This document shows, piece after piece, positions 60,733 to 64,000 of a stretch of 64,000 nucleotides of DNA (positions within the stretch are counted from its first letter, which is position 1; the number at the start of each line of letters is the position of its first letter). The translations under genes were made by a program, and so were the position numbers. Source of the stretch: Bifidobacterium crudilactis (GTDB taxonomy: Bacteria; Actinomycetota; Actinomycetes; Actinomycetales; Bifidobacteriaceae); assembly GCF_000738005.1 (NCBI RefSeq), contig NZ_JHAL01000002.1, positions 62,001 through 126,000 of the forward strand, given 5' to 3'. The notes beneath the pieces were generated by a model. It ran no database searches. It was not told where the DNA came from and saw only the letters and a list, made by a program, of their open reading frames with translations.

Positions 60733-63480
60733 GTGGTTACAGCCAAGAACAGAACAACAGTGAATACGGTAGCGGCCAAAACAGCGCCGGCTGCAACCCC
60801 CGAACCGTCTGATGCCGAGCGCGAGGTCGATGCGCTGGTTTCCCGAGGTCTGGTGGCGCTCAAGAAGTTTGAGAGGCTGAATCAGGAGCAGGTTGACCGC
60901 ATCGTGGCGAAGGCGTCGATTGCGGCGTTGAATCAGCATCTGGTGCTGGCGAAGCTGGCGGTGGAGGAGACCGGTCGTGGTTTGGTCGAGGATAAGGCCA
61001 CGAAGAACATCTTCGCGTGCGAGCATGTGACGAACCATCTGGTCAAGCAGCGTACGGTGGGTGTCATCAGCGAGGATGACATCGATGGCATCGTTGAGGT
61101 CGCGGAGCCTGTGGGTGTGGTCGCGGGTGTGACCCCGGTGACGAATCCGACATCGACGGCGATTTTCAAGTCCTTGATTGCGTTGAAGACGCGTTGCCCG
61201 ATTGTGTTCGGTTTCCATCCCTTCGCGCAGAAGTGTTCCGTTGCGGCGGCGCGTGTGGTGCGTGACGCGGCGATTGCTGCGGGTGCGCCCGAGGATTGCA
61301 TCCAGTGGGTCGAGCATCCCTCGATTGAGGCGACGGGCGCGCTGATGAAGCATCCGGGCATCGCCACGATTCTGGCCACCGGTGGACCGGGCATGGTGAA
61401 GGCCGCGTATTCCTCGGGCAAGCCCGCCCTGGGTGTGGGTGCGGGCAACGCTCCGGCGTATGTGGACCGGAATGTGAACGTGAAGCGCGCGGTGAACGAC
61501 CTGATTCTGTCGAAGCATTTCGATTACGGGATGATCTGCGCGACCGAGCAGGCCATTATCGCTCACGTCGACATCTATGACCGTCTGATTGCCGAGATGA
61601 AGCATCGGAAGGCCTATTTCGTGTCCGGCGACGAGAAGGCGAAGCTCGAGCAGTACATGTTCGGCTGCACCGCGTATTCGGGAGACAAGCCGAAGCTGAA
61701 CTCCGTGGTGCCGGGCAAGTCCCCTCAGTACATCGCCGAGCAGGCCGGATTCTCCATTCCCGCCGATGCCACGATTCTGGCTGCGGAGTGCAAGGAAGTG
61801 GGCGAGATGGAGCCCCTGACGATGGAGAAGCTCGCCCCCGTGCAGGCTGTGCTCAAGGCCAAGGACAAGGACCACGCCTTCGTGATGTGCGAGCAGATGT
61901 TGGTACATGGTGCCGGGCACACCGCCGCCATCCATACGGATGACGAGGAGCTCGTGCGCGAGTACGGGCTGCGGATGCACGCGTGCCGCATCATCTGGAA
62001 CCAGCCGAGCTCGCTGGGCGGCATCGGTGACATCTACAACGCCATCGCCCCGTCCCTGACCCTGGGCTGCGGCTCGTACGGCGGCAATTCCGTGTCCGGC
62101 AACGTGCAGGCCGTGAACCTGATCAACGTCAAACGCATCGCTCGGAGGAACAACAACATGCAGTGGTTCAAGATTCCCTCGAAGACCTATTTCGAAGCGA
62201 ACGCGGTGCGCTACCTGCGCGACATGTACGGCATCCGCAAGGCCGTCATCGTGTGCGACAAGGTCATGGAGCAGCTTGGCATCGTCGACAAGGTCATCGA
62301 CCAGCTGCGGGCGCGTCCCGAGCTGGTGACCTTCCGCATCATCGACTACGTCGAGCCGGAGCCCAGCGTGGAGACCGTCGAGCGTGGCGCGAAGATGATG
62401 CGCGAGGAGTTCGAGCCCGACACCATCATCGCCGTCGGCGGCGGCAGCCCGATGGACGCCGCGAAGATCATGTGGCTGCTGTACGAACACCCCGAGATCT
62501 CCTTCGCCGACGTGCGCGAGAAGTTCTTCGACATCCGCAAGCGGGCCTTCAAGATTCCACCGTTGGGCACCAAGGCCAAGCTGGTGTGCATCCCGACATC
62601 GTCCGGCACCGGCTCCGAGGTCACGCCCTTCGCGGTCATCACCGACCACAAGACCGGCTACAAGTACCCCATCACCGATTACGCGCTCACGCCCTCGGTC
62701 GCGATCGTTGACCCGGTGCTGGCGCGCACGCAGCCGCGCCGCCTGGCCTCGGACGCCGGCTTCGACGCGCTGACGCACACCTTCGAGGCCTACGCCTCGG
62801 TGTACGCCAACGACTTCACTGACGCGATGGCCCTGCACGGCGCGAAGCTCGTGTGGGACAACCTCGACAACGCGGTCAACAGCGAGGACCCAGAGACCAG
62901 GAAGGCCGCGCAGGAGAAGATGCACAACGCCGCCACCATGGCCGGCATGGCCTTCGGCTCCGCGTTCCTGGGCATGTGCCACGCGATGGCCCACACCATC
63001 GGCGCTTTGTGTCACATCGCGCACGGACGCACGAACTCCATTCTGCTGCCCTACGTGATTCGCTACAACGCCGAGGTCCCCGAGGAGCCCACGAGCTGGC
63101 CGAAGTACAGCGAGTACATCGCCGCGGAGCGCTATCAGGACATCGCCCGCAACCTCGGTCTCAAGTGCGACACCCCAGAGACCGCCGTCGAGGCCCTGGC
63201 CACCGCGGTGGAGGACTACCGTGACAACCGGCTCGGCATGGACCCCACCTTCCAGGCCGCCGGCGTGGACGAGGAGTACTTCTGGAGCGTTCTCGACCAG
63301 ATCGGCATGCGCGCCTACGAGGACCAGTGCGCACCCGCGAATCCCCGCATCCCCCAAATCGAGGACATGAAGGACATCGCCATCGCCGCCTACTACGGCA
63401 TCACTCAGGAGGCCGCACACGCCAAGCGCGTCGAGCGTGAAGGCGCCGCAGCCACCGAGGAAGCCTCCGAACGCGCCTGA
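60733..63480 (+). CDS. adhE: Bifunctional acetaldehyde-CoA / alcohol dehydrogenase
   Basis: Reduces acetyl-CoA to acetaldehyde and then ethanol, reoxidising two NADH; in bifidobacteria this is the ethanol branch of the fructose-6-phosphate shunt. The N-terminal half is a CoA-acylating aldehyde dehydrogenase with the nucleophile Cys in YGMICATEQAIIAH. The C-terminal half is an iron-dependent alcohol dehydrogenase: VGGGSPMDAAKIMW, IPTSSGTGSEVTPFAV, DALTHTFEAY, and HAMAHTIGALCHIAHG with His ligands. It is 915 aa, the normal spirosome-forming size. The start is GTG 60733 behind AAGGAGGA; in-frame codons upstream to 60667 lie in the leader. It is a single gene, ending with a strong hairpin. Confidence 0.97.
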   Translation: MVTAKNRTTVNTVAAKTAPAATPEPSDAEREVDALVSRGLVALKKFERLNQEQVDRIVAKASIAALNQHLVLAKLAVEETGRGLVEDKATKNIFACEHVTNHLVKQRTVGVISEDDIDGIVEVAEPVGVVAGVTPVTNPTSTAIFKSLIALKTRCPIVFGFHPFAQKCSVAAARVVRDAAIAAGAPEDCIQWVEHPSIEATGALMKHPGIATILATGGPGMVKAAYSSGKPALGVGAGNAPAYVDRNVNVKRAVNDLILSKHFDYGMICATEQAIIAHVDIYDRLIAEMKHRKAYFVSGDEKAKLEQYMFGCTAYSGDKPKLNSVVPGKSPQYIAEQAGFSIPADATILAAECKEVGEMEPLTMEKLAPVQAVLKAKDKDHAFVMCEQMLVHGAGHTAAIHTDDEELVREYGLRMHACRIIWNQPSSLGGIGDIYNAIAPSLTLGCGSYGGNSVSGNVQAVNLINVKRIARRNNNMQWFKIPSKTYFEANAVRYLRDMYGIRKAVIVCDKVMEQLGIVDKVIDQLRARPELVTFRIIDYVEPEPSVETVERGAKMMREEFEPDTIIAVGGGSPMDAAKIMWLLYEHPEISFADVREKFFDIRKRAFKIPPLGTKAKLVCIPTSSGTGSEVTPFAVITDHKTGYKYPITDYALTPSVAIVDPVLARTQPRRLASDAGFDALTHTFEAYASVYANDFTDAMALHGAKLVWDNLDNAVNSEDPETRKAAQEKMHNAATMAGMAFGSAFLGMCHAMAHTIGALCHIAHGRTNSILLPYVIRYNAEVPEEPTSWPKYSEYIAAERYQDIARNLGLKCDTPETAVEALATAVEDYRDNRLGMDPTFQAAGVDEEYFWSVLDQIGMRAYEDQCAPANPRIPQIEDMKDIAIAAYYGITQEAAHAKRVEREGAAATEEASERA

Positions 63481-63499
63481 CGCCACCGGAATCACGCCA

Positions 63500-63533
63500 G
63501 GTCGCGCGCGATCATCGCATCGCGCGCGACCTT
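63500..63533 (+). terminator. Hairpin after adhE
   Basis: GGTCGCGCGCGAT pairs perfectly with ATCGCGCGCGACC across CATCGC; only TTC follows, so termination would depend on stem strength. Confidence 0.65.
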
Positions 63534-63563
63534 CGCATGCTTGGTGGCAGTGGGGCTAAATTC

Positions 63564-63634
63564 CATAACTGCACTAAAAGGACAGCAATATGGTGATATT
63601 TTCTCCGAAAAGCTGTCCTTTTAGTGCAGTTATC
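63564..63634. repeat. Palindromic intergenic element, family A (orientation B)
   Basis: ATAACTGCACTAAAAGG arms with a changed first base; loop AATATGGTGATATTTTCTCC. It lies 84 bp after adhE. Confidence 0.9.
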
Positions 63635-63660
63635 GTATTTGGTCCTTATAGGCTGAACCG

Positions 63661-64000
63661 TTAAACACACAGCCCAGTGGGCTGTGTGTAGGCGAAGTGA
63701 GCGCCCGCAAAGGGCGCGAAGAATCGCTGAAAGCGATTGATCAGCGAGGTGTAAACGAAACCGTCATGATAAGCGTTGGAGGCGAAGTGAGTGCCCGCAA
63801 AGGGCGCGAAGGGCTTGATATAAGTACGGCATCCGGGCGACACGCCCGCTGAGCCGTTATGCACGCAGCCCGGTGGGCTGTGTGTAGGCGAAGTGAGCGC
63901 CCGCAAAGGGCGCGAAGGGCTGAAATCAGTACGGCATCCGGGCGACACGCCCGCTGAGCCGTTATGCACGCAGCCCGGTGGGCTGTGTGTAGGCGAAGTG
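63661..64000. repeat. GC-rich tandem repeat array, continues past the window
   Basis: Units of about 105 bp (starts at 63861 and 63966) preceded by two degenerate copies. Each has GCAGCCC paired with GGGCTG, then GTGAGCGCCCGCAAAGGGCG, then CATCCGGGCGACACGCCCGC. The same first two hairpins form the block after nrdE (37561-37735). It is not CRISPR: the units are contiguous and lack unique spacers. Confidence 0.85.

Noticed and set aside
60607..63495. A 962-codon open frame on the minus strand opposite adhE
   Set aside because: It mirrors the codon bias of adhE: third-position G/C on the sense strand removes stops from the antisense frame. The translation is His/Arg/Gly-rich without any domain, and no promoter or ribosome-binding site was seen.
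63661..64000. CRISPR array
   Set aside because: Units of about 105 bp are contiguous, without unique spacers of constant length, and no cas genes are present.

Overview
The window is GC-rich actinobacterial chromosome, most likely Bifidobacterium or a close Bifidobacteriaceae relative. Grounds: a full bifunctional AdhE with a GTG start; a class Ib ribonucleotide reductase; CIRCE-controlled groES without groEL beside it; tandem class I DAHP synthases; a DivIVA/Scy-like coiled-coil protein; an FdxA-DapC pair; and many promoters whose -10 box sits 6-9 nt before the start codon (leaderless pattern). I cannot name the species.

Layout. 1-4.5 kb: 5'-truncated aldo/keto reductase, a nicotinamidase-YfiH fusion broken by one frameshift, ispD, and a pyroglutamyl-peptidase homologue with an altered active site. 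4.7-12 kb: DivIVA-like protein, antitoxin with a truncated toxin, pepC, two DAHP synthases, mtnN. 11.8-13.2 kb: rplJ-rplL with promoter and attenuator-like leader. 13.3-19.1 kb: an FHA protein, a 1218-aa helicase-like protein with degenerate motifs, and a small overlapping ORF. 19-24 kb: mscL, SAF protein, FmdB, 5-FTHF cyclo-ligase, RimJ-like acetyltransferase and a GlpR-like divisome membrane protein, an order recalling the mycobacterial Rv0985c-Rv0996 region. 24-32 kb: GH15-like protein, groES, MoxR with a DUF58-transglutaminase fusion, and a trans-sulfuration enzyme. 33-39 kb: HisC/Pat aminotransferase and nrdI-nrdE-nrdF with paired NrdR boxes. 39-46 kb: DUF4143 ATPase, three tRNAs, rpmG, murB, a collagen-like membrane protein, an APC permease, fdxA. 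46-56.6 kb: dapC, dinB, tRNA-Ser, DUF4391, CPBP protease, CapA, cupin, methyltransferase, D-2-hydroxyacid dehydrogenase, YigZ, a repeat protein. 56.7-64 kb: malQ, rplM-rpsI, adhE and a repeat array running off the end.

Most of the genes are housekeeping. The unusual material lies between them. (i) Eleven 70-75 bp near-perfect palindromes all sit just downstream of a gene, and their arms show compensatory changes. (ii) Five 103-115 bp elements share only a 16-bp terminal inverted repeat around unrelated interiors; their lengths fall in two classes about one helical turn apart, and each lies upstream of a plus-strand gene. (iii) Two GC-rich tandem repeat blocks follow nrdE and adhE. Family (ii) is the best candidate for an undescribed system: looped operator pairs or invertible promoter segments. 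Family (i) looks like a mobile or structural 3'-end hairpin.

No CRISPR array, prophage, transposase, rRNA or replication origin was seen.
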